A DNA stretch of 64,000 nt from Paenibacillus sambharensis (GTDB lineage: Bacteria > Bacillota > Bacilli > Paenibacillales > Paenibacillaceae), in the NCBI RefSeq assembly GCF_003233845.1, contig NZ_QKRB01000057.1, positions 124,001-188,000 on the forward strand. Direction: 5' to 3'. This document shows positions 19,411-28,505 of the stretch, one piece after another. Position 1 is the stretch's first letter, and every line of letters begins with the position of its first letter. The notes beneath the pieces are model-generated. The model was not told where the DNA came from and searched no databases. It saw only the letters and a list, made by a program, of their open reading frames with translations. Position numbers and translations under genes: made by a program.

Positions 19411-20283
19411 ATGGATTTCGGAAGACTTGTCACCGCGATGGTCACCCCTTTCGACAGCAATGGTCAGATCGACTGGGTCACGACGGAACGGTTAATTGAC
19501 TATTTGATTAACGAGCAGGAGAGCGACAGCCTGGTCGTAGCTGGTACAACAGGTGAGTCACCGACGCTCAGCGATGAAGAGAAGCTCGAGTTGTTCCGGT
19601 TTGTTGTCCGGAAGGTGGGAGGACGCCGTAAAGTAATCGCGGGTACAGGCAGCAACAGTACCGCTCATTCGATCCATATGACCCGTGAGGCTGAGAAGTG
19701 TGGGGTTGATGGAGTACTCGTCGTCGTGCCTTACTATAACCGGCCAAGTCAGGAAGGGTTATACCAACATTTTAAAGCTGTTGCGGAAGCTACGTCCCTT
19801 CCGGTCATACTATATAACGTACCTGGCCGAACAAGTGTTAACATGTCTGCAGAGACAACGATTCGTTTGGCAGCTATCGGTAATATCGTAGCCACGAAGG
19901 ACTGCGCTCCTCTGGACCAGATCACCAAGATTGTCACGAGCACGCCAGACAGCTTTAAGGTTTACAGTGGAGACGACAGTACTACCCTTCCTGTTCTTAC
20001 AGTCGGCGGGTATGGAATTGTCAGCGTCTCTAGCCATATTATCGGCAGACAGATGAAGAAGCTGATTCAGGCGCATCTGGATGGCCGTTCTGAAGAAGCA
20101 GCGTCGCTGCATCAAGCCTGTTACCCGGTATTTAAGGGCATGTTTGACTGCCCTCATCCTGTTCCCAATCCGGTTGCTGTCAAATATGCGCTAAGGCAGA
20201 AGGGTATGCCGGTTGGCGGTGTCAGGCTGCCGCTGGTCGATGTGACCGAGGCGGAAGCGGCTTTCATCAACAAATTACTGTGA
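19411..20283 (+). CDS. dapA: 4-hydroxy-tetrahydrodipicolinate synthase
   Basis: DapA condenses aspartate semialdehyde with pyruvate through a Schiff base. The 290-residue TIM barrel has GTTGESPTLSDEEK, the YNRPSQEGLYQHF segment and LYNVPGRT with the catalytic tyrosine, and the Schiff-base lysine in VATKDCA near residue 161. Its product feeds both lysine/diaminopimelate and, via DpaAB, dipicolinic acid. A 170-base gap separates it from dapG, with only a GC-rich hairpin at 19265-19293. A clean terminator follows. Confidence 0.97.
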   Translation: MDFGRLVTAMVTPFDSNGQIDWVTTERLIDYLINEQESDSLVVAGTTGESPTLSDEEKLELFRFVVRKVGGRRKVIAGTGSNSTAHSIHMTREAEKCGVDGVLVVVPYYNRPSQEGLYQHFKAVAEATSLPVILYNVPGRTSVNMSAETTIRLAAIGNIVATKDCAPLDQITKIVTSTPDSFKVYSGDDSTTLPVLTVGGYGIVSVSSHIIGRQMKKLIQAHLDGRSEEAASLHQACYPVFKGMFDCPHPVPNPVAVKYALRQKGMPVGGVRLPLVDVTEAEAAFINKLL

Positions 20284-20293
20284 TTTTACCCGT

Positions 20294-20328
20294 AAAGAAC
20301 CGATGTCTAGCATCGGTTCTTTGTTTTT
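20294..20328 (+). terminator. dapA terminator
   Basis: A 12-bp perfect stem (AAAGAACCGATG with its complement), TCTAG loop and TTTGTTTTT tail. Confidence 0.9.
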
Positions 20329-20365
20329 GGGAACGCTAATAATCCAGCTATCTTTCGGCCTTCAC

Positions 20366-20395
20366 TTGTGTTTTGTCTTTTCAATCATGTATAAT
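20366..20395 (+). promoter_or_regulatory. SigA promoter of rnjB
   Basis: TTGTGT (20366-20371) and TATAAT (20390-20395), 18 bases apart, in the 200-base gap after dapA. Confidence 0.65.
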
Positions 20396-20482
20396 GATGT
20401 CAAGTGACTGGGTGCGGCAAATCTTTGAAAATCAAATAATGTTTGGATCGACGTCCAACGTATACAGGAGGTACTGATTTAC

Positions 20483-22162
20483 TTGTCTAAGAAGAACAAC
20501 CAAGATAAGCTGCTTATATTTGCATTGGGCGGCGTCGGTGAAATCGGTAAGAATATGTATGTCATTCAATATGGTAATGACATTGTTGTGGTGGATTCTG
20601 GTCTGAAGTTTCCGGAAGAGGACATGCTGGGGATCGATATCGTTATCCCGGATATTACGTACTTGACCGATAATCGGGATAAAGTAAGAGGCATTTTAAT
20701 AACTCATGGTCATGAAGACCACATTGGCGGGCTTCCATACGTACTTCGTCACCTGAATGTACCAGTCTATGGAACGAAGCTGACCCTTGGTCTGATTGAA
20801 GGAAAGCTTAAGGAAGCAGGTCTGCTTGGCGAGACAAAACGAATTCTGATTAATGCGGATTCTGAAGTTCAGCTCGGTACAATCAAAGCTACATTCTTCC
20901 GCACAAATCATAGTATTCCGGATTCGGTCGGCGTATGTCTCGATACACCGGAAGGTACGGTTGTGCACACTGGTGACTTTAAGTTCGATCACACACCGGT
21001 TAACGATCAGTATGCAGATCTTCAGCGCATGGCTGAGATCGGCAGCAGAGGGGTACTTGCCCTGCTGTCTGACAGCACGAATGCTGAGCGTCCTGGCTTT
21101 ACACCATCCGAGAGCAAAATCGGAACAGAGTTTGAAGACATCTTCCGGAAAGCAACGCAGCGGGTAGTCGTTGCTACTTTCGCTTCGAACGTGCATCGGA
21201 TTCAGCAGGTTATCAATGCCGCTATGGCAACCCGTCGCAAAATTGCAGTAATTGGCCGTAGTATGGTCAATGTCGTTACCATTGCTTCCGAGCTCGGCTA
21301 TCTGAACATTCCGGAGGGAATGATCATTGAGCCTGAGGAAGTAGGCAAGATGGCGGCTGACCGTGTAGTCATTCTGTCGACCGGCAGTCAGGGCGAGCCG
21401 ATGTCAGCACTGACACGCATGGCGCGTTCGACTCACCGCAAGGTAGATATTCTACCTGGTGATACCGTTATTATCGCGGCTACACCGATTCCGGGCAATG
21501 AGAAATATGTGGGAAGAACAGTTGATGAGCTGTTCCGCCTGGGAGCCAACGTCATCTATGGGCCGGGCTCCGTATCTGGCGTTCACGTATCCGGTCACGG
21601 CAGTCAGGAAGAATTGAAGCTGATGCTGAACCTGATCAAACCAAAGTATTTTATTCCGATTCACGGTGAGTACAGAATGTTGAGACAGCATGCCCAGCTG
21701 GGTGAAGCTGTTGGTGTCGAGCGGGAGAATATTTTCCTGCTGGATAACGGGGATACAGTTGAAATTCAGGGCGGAAACGCCCGCAAAGGCAACAAAGTGC
21801 AGGCAGGCAATGTCCTGATTGACGGTCTTGGTGTTGGCGATGTCGGCAATATCGTGCTTCGCGACCGCAAGCTACTGTCCCAGGATGGTATTCTGGTTGT
21901 TGTGGTTACACTGAGCAAGCAGGACGGAGCGATTATGTCTGGTCCTGACATTATTTCGCGGGGCTTTGTTTACGTCCGTGAGTCGGAGGGTCTGCTCGAA
22001 GAGGCCAACCGGATTGTCACTTCCACGCTTAATAAGCTGATGAGCGACAACGTGAATGAATGGGCATCTCTGAAGACGAACGTGAAGGATGCGCTGGGCC
22101 GTTTCCTGTATGAGCAAACACGCCGCCGTCCGATGATCCTGCCAATTATTATGGAAGTTTAG
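20483..22162 (+). CDS. rnjB: ribonuclease J (RNase J2-type, YmfA)
   Basis: A 559-residue metallo-beta-lactamase/beta-CASP ribonuclease that processes and degrades RNA, with 5' exonuclease activity in the family. Key features: HGHEDHIGGL near residues 74-83 (the zinc site), HTGDFKFDH, the beta-CASP domain in the middle (residues about 220-390), and HVSGHGSQEEL plus IPIHGEYRML. The position before tepA and spoIIIE matches B. subtilis rnjB (J2); the intact HxHxDH motif suggests an active zinc centre. The TTG start has an AGGAGGT ribosome site 12 bases before it. Confidence 0.93.
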   Translation: MSKKNNQDKLLIFALGGVGEIGKNMYVIQYGNDIVVVDSGLKFPEEDMLGIDIVIPDITYLTDNRDKVRGILITHGHEDHIGGLPYVLRHLNVPVYGTKLTLGLIEGKLKEAGLLGETKRILINADSEVQLGTIKATFFRTNHSIPDSVGVCLDTPEGTVVHTGDFKFDHTPVNDQYADLQRMAEIGSRGVLALLSDSTNAERPGFTPSESKIGTEFEDIFRKATQRVVVATFASNVHRIQQVINAAMATRRKIAVIGRSMVNVVTIASELGYLNIPEGMIIEPEEVGKMAADRVVILSTGSQGEPMSALTRMARSTHRKVDILPGDTVIIAATPIPGNEKYVGRTVDELFRLGANVIYGPGSVSGVHVSGHGSQEELKLMLNLIKPKYFIPIHGEYRMLRQHAQLGEAVGVERENIFLLDNGDTVEIQGGNARKGNKVQAGNVLIDGLGVGDVGNIVLRDRKLLSQDGILVVVVTLSKQDGAIMSGPDIISRGFVYVRESEGLLEEANRIVTSTLNKLMSDNVNEWASLKTNVKDALGRFLYEQTRRRPMILPIIMEV

Positions 22163-22220
22163 TCTATAACCATTAACTGTTCGAAAGATCCCGACCCGGT
22201 TCCAATAGAACAAGCATTTG

Positions 22221-22266
22221 CAGCTTTATGGTAGCTTCTTCGGAAGTTCGCCATAAAGCTGTTTTT
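22221..22266 (+). terminator. rnjB terminator
   Basis: Perfect 11-bp stem (CAGCTTTATGG with its complement) that encloses a CTTC-TTCG-GAAG hairpin, followed by TTTTTG. Confidence 0.9.
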
Positions 22267-22342
22267 GTTTGGTATAAAAGACGCGCTTGATTCCATACTA
22301 TGACAAGCCGCACCATAAAGGGTTAAATAGGGAGGAATTGAG

Positions 22343-23107
22343 ATGACAACCGAACATGAAGCGCAGCAGCAGTTTACTATGGAGCAGCCAGATCCTGGCC
22401 CTGTTCCTATGGATCCGAGCAAGGTAACCAACCCGATTGTTCAAACCATCCAGCAGCTTGGGCAGACATCCACGCCTGCTGCTGAATCAAACCTGTTCTG
22501 CATGACTATCATTGGCCAGGTTGAAGGCCATATGGTACTGCCCCCGCAGAACAAGACAACCAAGTATGAGCATTTGATCCCTCAGCTCGTGGCAGCCGAG
22601 CAGAATCCCAAGGTGGAAGGTATCCTCATCGTATTGAATACGGTTGGCGGGGATGTGGAGGCTGGTCTTGCAATCGCAGAGATGATCTCATCCCTGACCA
22701 AGCCTAAGATTACATTAGTTCTCGGCGGCGGCCACTCGATCGGAGTGCCGATAGCGGTAGCAGGGGACAAGTCATTTATTGCCGAAACGGCAACAATGAC
22801 CATTCACCCAATCCGGTTGAACGGGCTTGTAATAGGCGTTCCGCAAACCTTCGAATATCTTGATAAAATGCAGGAGCGTGTCGTTCGGTTCGTCACTTCG
22901 CATTCGAACATCTCCGAGACGCGTTTCAAGGAACTGATGTTCAAGACCGGGGAATTAACACGCGATATTGGGACAACGGTTATTGGCTCGGACGCGGTGA
23001 GAGACGGCTTGATTGATGCAGTGGGAGGGATTGGTCATGCCATTGCAGAGCTTAACCGCCGTATTGACGAGCGCAGGCAGGGCCAGCCGGGGGGGACCCT
23101 GCAATGA
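22343..23107 (+). CDS. tepA: ClpP-fold translocation-enhancing protein TepA
   Basis: A 254-residue ClpP-family serine protease-like protein. The nucleophile motif is [14 protein letters not shown] near residue 130, followed by a [18 protein letters not shown] segment and by CGEL-like ends typical of TepA. B. subtilis TepA (YmfB) was described as a factor that aids protein translocation and acts in the cytosol; whether this one is a protease is unproven. It has no signal peptide. It starts at the ATG after GGGAGGAATT and overlaps ylzJ in an ATGA. Confidence 0.88.
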   Translation: MTTEHEAQQQFTMEQPDPGPVPMDPSKVTNPIVQTIQQLGQTSTPAAESNLFCMTIIGQVEGHMVLPPQNKTTKYEHLIPQLVAAEQNPKVEGILIVLNTVGGDVEAGLAIAEMISSLTKPKITLVLGGGHSIGVPIAVAGDKSFIAETATMTIHPIRLNGLVIGVPQTFEYLDKMQERVVRFVTSHSNISETRFKELMFKTGELTRDIGTTVIGSDAVRDGLIDAVGGIGHAIAELNRRIDERRQGQPGGTLQ

Positions 23108-23337
23108 CACTTCATACAATCCTGCCGCTTGAGGTTGTGCTTCAGGGCTTTCACCAGCAGAATGAGCACAAGCCGACAATTGAGCTGCATTCGGGCGATA
23201 TGAAGCTGGAGCTGGAACCGGTGTACCCGGGAATCGGCAAGATTGTCCGCATCATCGAATGTCCGCTACATCACTACTTAAAGCCTGAGCTGTCTCCCGG
23301 TATGCTGTACACCTACGGTCCGCAGTTGAAAGGATAA
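23104..23337 (+). CDS. ylzJ: YlzJ-like family protein
   Basis: A 77-residue cytosolic protein with no signal or membrane segment, recognisable as the YlzJ-like family by its place and by the N-terminal [10 protein letters not shown], the [16 protein letters not shown] middle and the [11 protein letters not shown] end. Its function is unknown. It overlaps the end of tepA by four bases, so the two are co-translated, and spoIIIE follows after a separate promoter. Confidence 0.8.
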   Translation: MTLHTILPLEVVLQGFHQQNEHKPTIELHSGDMKLELEPVYPGIGKIVRIIECPLHHYLKPELSPGMLYTYGPQLKG

Positions 23338-23385
23338 CGATTTTGCATTCAGAGCCAAAGACGAATAGGAACATCTGTCCTCTTA

Positions 23386-23403
23386 TGGTATAATCGTATA
23401 CCA
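23386..23403 (+). promoter_or_regulatory. extended -10 promoter of spoIIIE inside a palindrome
   Basis: TATAAT at 23389-23394 with TGG directly before it gives an extended -10 element; no good -35 is seen. TGGTATA (23386-23392) and TATACCA (23397-23403) form a perfect inverted repeat around it, which ends six bases before the ribosome site of spoIIIE. Confidence 0.5.
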
Positions 23404-23413
23404 GAGGTGACCG

Positions 23414-26101
23414 ATGTTGGCTAAACGGAAGAGAAAGAAGAAATCGATCGGCGCGCAGCTTAAATATGAAGTGTACGGTATTCTGCTTATTACCGTTTCG
23501 GTAATTGCCTTGTCGGGAGAAGCTGCCGTGGGACGTTCGTTGTCCAAGCTGGCCGGCCTTCTGCTCGGCAAGTTTTATTTTGTCCTGCCGCTAATAGGGA
23601 TTTATATTGGTCTTGCCGTTATGGTAAAGCGGACATGGCCGAGTGGATGGTCGAACCGCAAGACGGGTATTGTCCTGACTGTGCTTGCCTTGACGCTGAT
23701 GAGCGCTATATCTGAAATCGACCGGAAGCTGGCGCCGACCGGGATGCTGTCCAGCGGTGCGATCCTGCATCAGCTTGGCAACGATATTAGAGGCGCACTG
23801 CTGACAGCCGCTGTACCGGGTGACGGCTCGATGCTGAACAAGGATATAAGCGGCGGTTATGCGGGGGCAATTCAATATTCGCTGCTGTACGCGCTGTTCG
23901 GATATTTCGGCGCGAAGTTTATCATGATTGTGATGTTTGCCATATCCTTCATGCTGATGACGGGGAAGTCATATGTTGAGCTGGCCAGGATGCTGAAGCA
24001 GCGCGGAGGCCGGATGATCAAGCTGCTGAGGCTGAAGATGAACGCAGGCTCGTCCGCCTCGCAGGCGGTTCAGACTGTTCCGAGGAGAAAAGCCGGCAAG
24101 GATCCGGACGTTCCGCTTATGGTCCTGGATGATGATGAAGTGATGGACGACGACGATACCTTCGAGCCGCTTCCGGAGAGGAAGCGTAAGCCTTTGTTTT
24201 TCAATATGTTTCAAGGGCAGAAGAGAGCACCAGATCCATCAACTGAGTATGCCGCAAGGCAAAGCGGAGAGCCGCTGGAGTTTGATGACGACCAGGATGA
24301 AGCACCGCTGTTTGAACAGCAGCAGAGTACCTGGCCGCAGGATAAGTACGGAGCTGAACCAGTGGATGCGCCGGGATTCCCTGATTATGGAGATAGCGAA
24401 GAGGGGGCACGACCAGCAGAAGCGGAAACTACGCCTTGGGTGGAGGCTGAAGAACATCAGGTTCAGGGAGAGCCGGCGGCAGCTCATTGGCCGGACTCGC
24501 TCGCTCCGCCTGCACCACTTGCTGATGCCGCAGGCTCCCTCGAGGACGGCGGGCAGGATGATGTGGATCCAGGTACGGACTTGCCATCTGACGCTGTCAG
24601 CAGCCCAGTTCAGGCTGTACATAATGGACAGGCTCCATCTTCATCTCTAGCGGCAGAAGCAGAAGGTCCGCCGCAGCTGTCCAGACCCTACCTGCTGCCG
24701 CCACTCGGTCTTCTTGCGAAGCCTCAGCATGGCAAGTCAGGCCCTGCCGATACATCGGATTCCAAGCGCAAGCTTGAGATGACCTTGGAGAGCTTCGGAG
24801 TTAAAGCAAAGGTTCTGGATGTCGTTCGGGGACCTGCCGTAACCCGTTACGAGGTACAGCCCGCCACTGGCGTGAAAGTCAGCAGGATCGTCAGCCTGAC
24901 CGATGACATCGCACTGGCGCTGGCCGCGAAGGATATCCGGATGGAAGCGCCAATTCCCGGTAAATCGGCCATAGGCATTGAAGTTCCGAACACTGAGGTC
25001 TCGATGGTGACCATGCGTGAGGTGATGGAGACTGCAGCCTTCCAGCAGGCTCCCGCCAAGTTGTCCATCGCGTTTGGACGGGATATTTCCGGGCAGCCGA
25101 TTGTCGGCAATCTGGCCAGGATGCCGCATCTTCTGGTCGCCGGTGCAACGGGCTCGGGTAAATCCGTCTGTATTAACGGGATCATTACTAGCATCCTGTA
25201 CAAAGCGGCGCCCGATGAAGTGAAGTTTCTGATGATCGACCCGAAGATGGTCGAATTGAACGTCTATAATGGCATACCGCATCTGCTTGCGCCAGTTGTA
25301 ACCGATCCCCGTAGAGCTTCGCTCGCTCTCAAGAAGATCGTCGTTGAGATGGAGAAGCGGTATGAGCTCTTCTCCAAGTCGAGTACCCGGAATATTGAAG
25401 GCTACAACACCTTGATGAAGGACAATCCGTCAGCAGTGCTTCCGTATATCGTCGTTATTGTTGATGAGCTGGCGGATCTGATGATGGTTGCAGCCGGAGA
25501 TGTCGAGGATGCCATAACCCGTCTGGCTCAGATGGCAAGAGCAGCGGGCATTCACCTGATCATCGCTACCCAGCGTCCTTCCGTGGATGTCATAACGGGT
25601 GTAATTAAGGCCAATATTCCGTCCAGGATCGCTTTTGGTGTTTCCTCCCAGGTGGATTCCCGTACCATTCTGGACATGGTAGGCGCCGAGAAGCTGCTTG
25701 GCCGCGGAGACATGCTCTTCCTGCCGGTTGGCATGTCCAAGCCGATACGTGTACAGGGCGCCTTCCTGTCCGATCAGGAAGTGGAAGCAGTTGTTAACTT
25801 CTCCCGGGAACAAGCAGAGGCGGAATACAAGGAGGACTTGGTTCCAGAGATTGATGAGAGTACAATGGCGGAGCAAGATGATCTGGATGAGCTGTTCGAT
25901 CAAGCTGTACAGATTGTAGTTGAAGCCAAGCAGGCCTCAGTGTCTCTGCTGCAGCGGCGTATGCGTGTGGGATATACCCGGGCTGCCAGACTGATTGATC
26001 AGATGGAGGCCAAAGGTATTGTCGGACCATATGAAGGAAGCAAGCCGAGAGAAGTACTGATGTCCATTGAACAAATGCAAGCCAGCCGTGTAACCTCGTG
26101 A
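23414..26101 (+). CDS. spoIIIE: DNA translocase SpoIIIE/FtsK
   Basis: The ATP-driven pump that moves the chromosome into the forespore and clears DNA from the septum. The 895-residue protein has several N-terminal membrane segments (within residues 20-170), a long acidic, low-complexity linker (about 215-450), the motor with Walker [10 protein letters not shown] near 577-585 and Walker [13 protein letters not shown] near 680, and a C-terminal gamma winged helix (about 830-890) for binding SRS/KOPS-type DNA sequences. The linker is considerably longer and more acidic than in B. subtilis (789 residues in total). The ATG at 23414 has a CAGAGGTGA ribosome site. Confidence 0.96.
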   Translation: MLAKRKRKKKSIGAQLKYEVYGILLITVSVIALSGEAAVGRSLSKLAGLLLGKFYFVLPLIGIYIGLAVMVKRTWPSGWSNRKTGIVLTVLALTLMSAISEIDRKLAPTGMLSSGAILHQLGNDIRGALLTAAVPGDGSMLNKDISGGYAGAIQYSLLYALFGYFGAKFIMIVMFAISFMLMTGKSYVELARMLKQRGGRMIKLLRLKMNAGSSASQAVQTVPRRKAGKDPDVPLMVLDDDEVMDDDDTFEPLPERKRKPLFFNMFQGQKRAPDPSTEYAARQSGEPLEFDDDQDEAPLFEQQQSTWPQDKYGAEPVDAPGFPDYGDSEEGARPAEAETTPWVEAEEHQVQGEPAAAHWPDSLAPPAPLADAAGSLEDGGQDDVDPGTDLPSDAVSSPVQAVHNGQAPSSSLAAEAEGPPQLSRPYLLPPLGLLAKPQHGKSGPADTSDSKRKLEMTLESFGVKAKVLDVVRGPAVTRYEVQPATGVKVSRIVSLTDDIALALAAKDIRMEAPIPGKSAIGIEVPNTEVSMVTMREVMETAAFQQAPAKLSIAFGRDISGQPIVGNLARMPHLLVAGATGSGKSVCINGIITSILYKAAPDEVKFLMIDPKMVELNVYNGIPHLLAPVVTDPRRASLALKKIVVEMEKRYELFSKSSTRNIEGYNTLMKDNPSAVLPYIVVIVDELADLMMVAAGDVEDAITRLAQMARAAGIHLIIATQRPSVDVITGVIKANIPSRIAFGVSSQVDSRTILDMVGAEKLLGRGDMLFLPVGMSKPIRVQGAFLSDQEVEAVVNFSREQAEAEYKEDLVPEIDESTMAEQDDLDELFDQAVQIVVEAKQASVSLLQRRMRVGYTRAARLIDQMEAKGIVGPYEGSKPREVLMSIEQMQASRVTS

Positions 26102-26103
26102 GG

Positions 26104-26123
26104 AAAACCTCATGAGGTTTTTT
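26104..26123 (+). terminator. spoIIIE terminator
   Basis: AAAACCTCATGAGGTTTT palindrome with six T in total at the end, two bases after the stop. Confidence 0.7.
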
Positions 26124-26158
26124 CTTGTCGTGGAGTGGTGGAAACATCAGTGATATTT

Positions 26159-26188
26159 GCATAGGTTCGACAGCGATACAGCATACTA
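26159..26188 (+). promoter_or_regulatory. candidate SigG promoter of sleB
   Basis: GCATA (26159-26163) and CATACTA (26182-26188) are 18 bases apart. Both match the SigG consensus (gnATR and CATnnTA) exactly. SleB is a SigG-dependent forespore gene in B. subtilis, which supports the call. Confidence 0.65.
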
Positions 26189-26239
26189 TGAACGATTCAC
26201 AGCTACTCCATTATGCGATAGAAAGGCTGAATTAAAAGC

Positions 26240-27082
26240 ATGAGAATTCGACTGATTATCGTAACTGCTGTCATTGTGAGCCTGCTGTTCGGTGCTTTTA
26301 CAATCCAGCAATTCGGCAAGAGGATGTCAAGCGAAACGTTCAGCAACGCAACTCTGCAGCTAGGCTCAACAGGCAAAGATGTCTATGAGCTGCAGGGCAG
26401 GTTAAAATACTTGGGCTTCTATGATGGGAAAGTGGATGGCCAGTTTGGCCCGAAAACCCAGAATGCAGTTACCTGGTTTCAATGGAGATTTGGCATGAAA
26501 TCAGATGGGATTGTAGCCGGCAAGACCAAGCTGAAGCTGTGGGAGGCAACGAAGAATTGGAAGCCTACTGCAGATGAACTGCCGCCCGCTGCTGGAGGCA
26601 CTGGCGGCACAGGCAAGGCTGCAGGCAACCGGGCTGGAGGCGGCAATACCGGCGGTGGTGGGGCAGGCGCTGCCACGGGCCAACGCCAGGGCGGGACCAA
26701 TTTGGCACGCTCGAACCATCTGGGCTTGTCAGATAATGATATCCGGATCATGGCAAATGCTGTTTATGGCGAGGCGCGCGGCGAGCCGTATGAAGGTCAG
26801 GTAGCGGTGGCAGCTGTTATTCTCAACCGCGTCACTTCCCAGAGCTTTCCGGATACCGCATCCGGGGTGGTATTCCAGCCTCGCGCCTTCACAGCGGTAG
26901 CAGACGGGCAGATCTGGCTGACTCCTAACGAACGGGCACGGCAAGCCGTTCAGGATGCTATCAACGGCTGGGACCCATCGGGAGGCTGCCTGTACTATTT
27001 CAATCCGGATACTGCCACTTCGGCATGGATTTGGACACGTCCGCAGGTCAAGAAAATCGGGAAACATATATTCTGTATGTAG
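26240..27082 (+). CDS. sleB: spore cortex-lytic enzyme SleB
   Basis: SleB degrades the cortex peptidoglycan at muramic-lactam during germination; it is a lytic transglycosylase made in the forespore and exported. The 280-residue protein has a signal-like N-terminus (residues 1-25), a peptidoglycan-binding-1 domain (about 37-100), a Gly-rich linker (about 118-155), and the C-terminal hydrolase_2 domain with NAVYGEARGEPYEGQVAVAA and the DGQIWLTPNE and GKHIFCM signatures. The glutamate of GEARGE is the expected catalytic residue. The Gly-rich linker is unusually long. The partner ypeB, adjacent in B. subtilis, is not here. Confidence 0.93.
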   Translation: MRIRLIIVTAVIVSLLFGAFTIQQFGKRMSSETFSNATLQLGSTGKDVYELQGRLKYLGFYDGKVDGQFGPKTQNAVTWFQWRFGMKSDGIVAGKTKLKLWEATKNWKPTADELPPAAGGTGGTGKAAGNRAGGGNTGGGGAGAATGQRQGGTNLARSNHLGLSDNDIRIMANAVYGEARGEPYEGQVAVAAVILNRVTSQSFPDTASGVVFQPRAFTAVADGQIWLTPNERARQAVQDAINGWDPSGGCLYYFNPDTATSAWIWTRPQVKKIGKHIFCM

Positions 27083-27099
27083 TCTCAGCAGAAAAGTGA

Positions 27100-27134
27100 G
27101 CAGCCCGCCCGCCACAGGAGCGGGTTGCTTCTTG
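27100..27134 (+). terminator. candidate sleB terminator
   Basis: GCAGCCCGC and GCGGGTTGC can pair across an 11-base loop (one G-U pair); the following TTCTTGCATTT is only partly T-rich, so termination may be moderate. Confidence 0.55.
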
Positions 27135-27154
27135 CATTTACGATAGGTTAGAAT
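27125..27154 (+). promoter_or_regulatory. promoter of ymfF
   Basis: TTGCTT (27125-27130) and TAGAAT (27149-27154) are 18 bases apart. It overlaps the sleB terminator arm and the ATG at 27153, which argues that the protein starts further on at 27222. Confidence 0.45.
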
Positions 27155-27221
27155 GAACGTATCCACTGAGATGGAAAGGTTTGTATTTTTCGATGATATG
27201 ATGCGAAAGGGAGCTGAGGGC

Positions 27222-28502
27222 GTGACTAAAGCAAGTATGGAACGGGGACAGTTGAACCGGATCAGGCTCCATGTAATGCCGACCAAACGGTTCAAAACAT
27301 TCGCCATTGCGTTATACGCCGGTGTGCCGCTCGCAGAATCTTCCGTTACGAATGCGGCGCTCATCCCTTTCGTTCTTAGACGGGGAACGGCATCTACACC
27401 GGAAACAAAAGCATTTCGTGAACGACTGGACGATATGTATGGAGCGGGCTTCGGATTTGATGTCTTGAAGCGCGGAGATTCCCAGATCGTACAGCTTCGT
27501 ATGGATGTTATACATGACAGGTTTGTATCCTCCGGCGATTCACTGCTTGCCGCTTCGCTGCGTTTCCTGGGTGAGGTTGTTACTGACCCGGCTCTGGAGA
27601 ATGGAGCGTTCCGGGCCAAGTACGTGGAGGCGGAGAAGAACACGCTGAAGAAAAAGCTGGAAGCGATTATCAACGATAAAATCCGCTATGCGGCCGAGCG
27701 CTGTCTGGAAGAGATGTGTGAAGGTGAGCCTTATCGCCTGCATGCGCTGGGTAGAATAGAGGATCTGGACGGCATAACGCCGGAATCTCTGCATGCCTAT
27801 TATCAGGAATGGCTGCAGCATGCCACATTTGACTTATATGTATGTGGGGATACGACGCTGGATGAAGTGAAAGCCCTTGTCGCTGAGTCGTTCAAGATGC
27901 CAGCAGGCGCACCTAGTCTCTATGGAATGCCGAAGACCCGCTATGAAGCGAAGGAGCCGAAGACGGTTGTCGAACGCATGGAGGTCGGGCAGGGCAAGCT
28001 GAACATGGGCCTTAGGGCGAATGTGGGCTACAGCGATCCCGAGTATCCGGCTGCACTGATGTATAATGGCATACTCGGCGGCTATCCGCATTCCAAGCTG
28101 TTCCTGAATGTTCGTGAAAAAGCGAGCCTCGCTTATTACGCCGCTTCCCGGTTTGACGGGCATAAGGGATTGCTGACTGTTCAGTCTGGCATTGAAATTG
28201 ACAACTATGAACGTGCAACCAATATTATTAAAGAGCAGCTGTCTTCGATGGAGAACGGTGACATTAATGAGCTGGAAATGTCCCAGACGAAGGCGATGAT
28301 CGGAAACCATCTCCGCGAGCTGCAGGATTCTGCCTTTGAGATCATTGCGTTTGATTTCAACTCCGTGCTGTCAGGCAAGCAAAGAACGGCTGCCGGACTG
28401 CTTGAAGCAGTCGAAGCTGTAACTAAAGATGATATCGTACGTGTCGCTAAACAGGTGAAGCTGGATACGATTTATTTCCTGCGCGACGAGAAGGAGGCAT
28501 AA
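27222..28502 (+). CDS. ymfF: M16-family peptidase-like protein YmfF
   Basis: A 426-residue member of the insulinase-like M16 family. It lacks the zinc-binding HxxEH motif (the corresponding area, near PFVLRRGTAST, has no such histidines), so it is likely the non-catalytic partner of ymfH, as in other two-subunit M16 enzymes. The conserved C-terminal half has LGGYPHSKLFLNVREKASLAYY. I chose the GTG at 27222, behind GAGCTGAGGG; the in-frame ATG at 27153 lies in the -10 box of the promoter. ymfH follows after three bases, which supports a heterodimer (inference). Confidence 0.9.
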   Translation: MTKASMERGQLNRIRLHVMPTKRFKTFAIALYAGVPLAESSVTNAALIPFVLRRGTASTPETKAFRERLDDMYGAGFGFDVLKRGDSQIVQLRMDVIHDRFVSSGDSLLAASLRFLGEVVTDPALENGAFRAKYVEAEKNTLKKKLEAIINDKIRYAAERCLEEMCEGEPYRLHALGRIEDLDGITPESLHAYYQEWLQHATFDLYVCGDTTLDEVKALVAESFKMPAGAPSLYGMPKTRYEAKEPKTVVERMEVGQGKLNMGLRANVGYSDPEYPAALMYNGILGGYPHSKLFLNVREKASLAYYAASRFDGHKGLLTVQSGIEIDNYERATNIIKEQLSSMENGDINELEMSQTKAMIGNHLRELQDSAFEIIAFDFNSVLSGKQRTAAGLLEAVEAVTKDDIVRVAKQVKLDTIYFLRDEKEA

Positions 28503-28505
28503 GCG

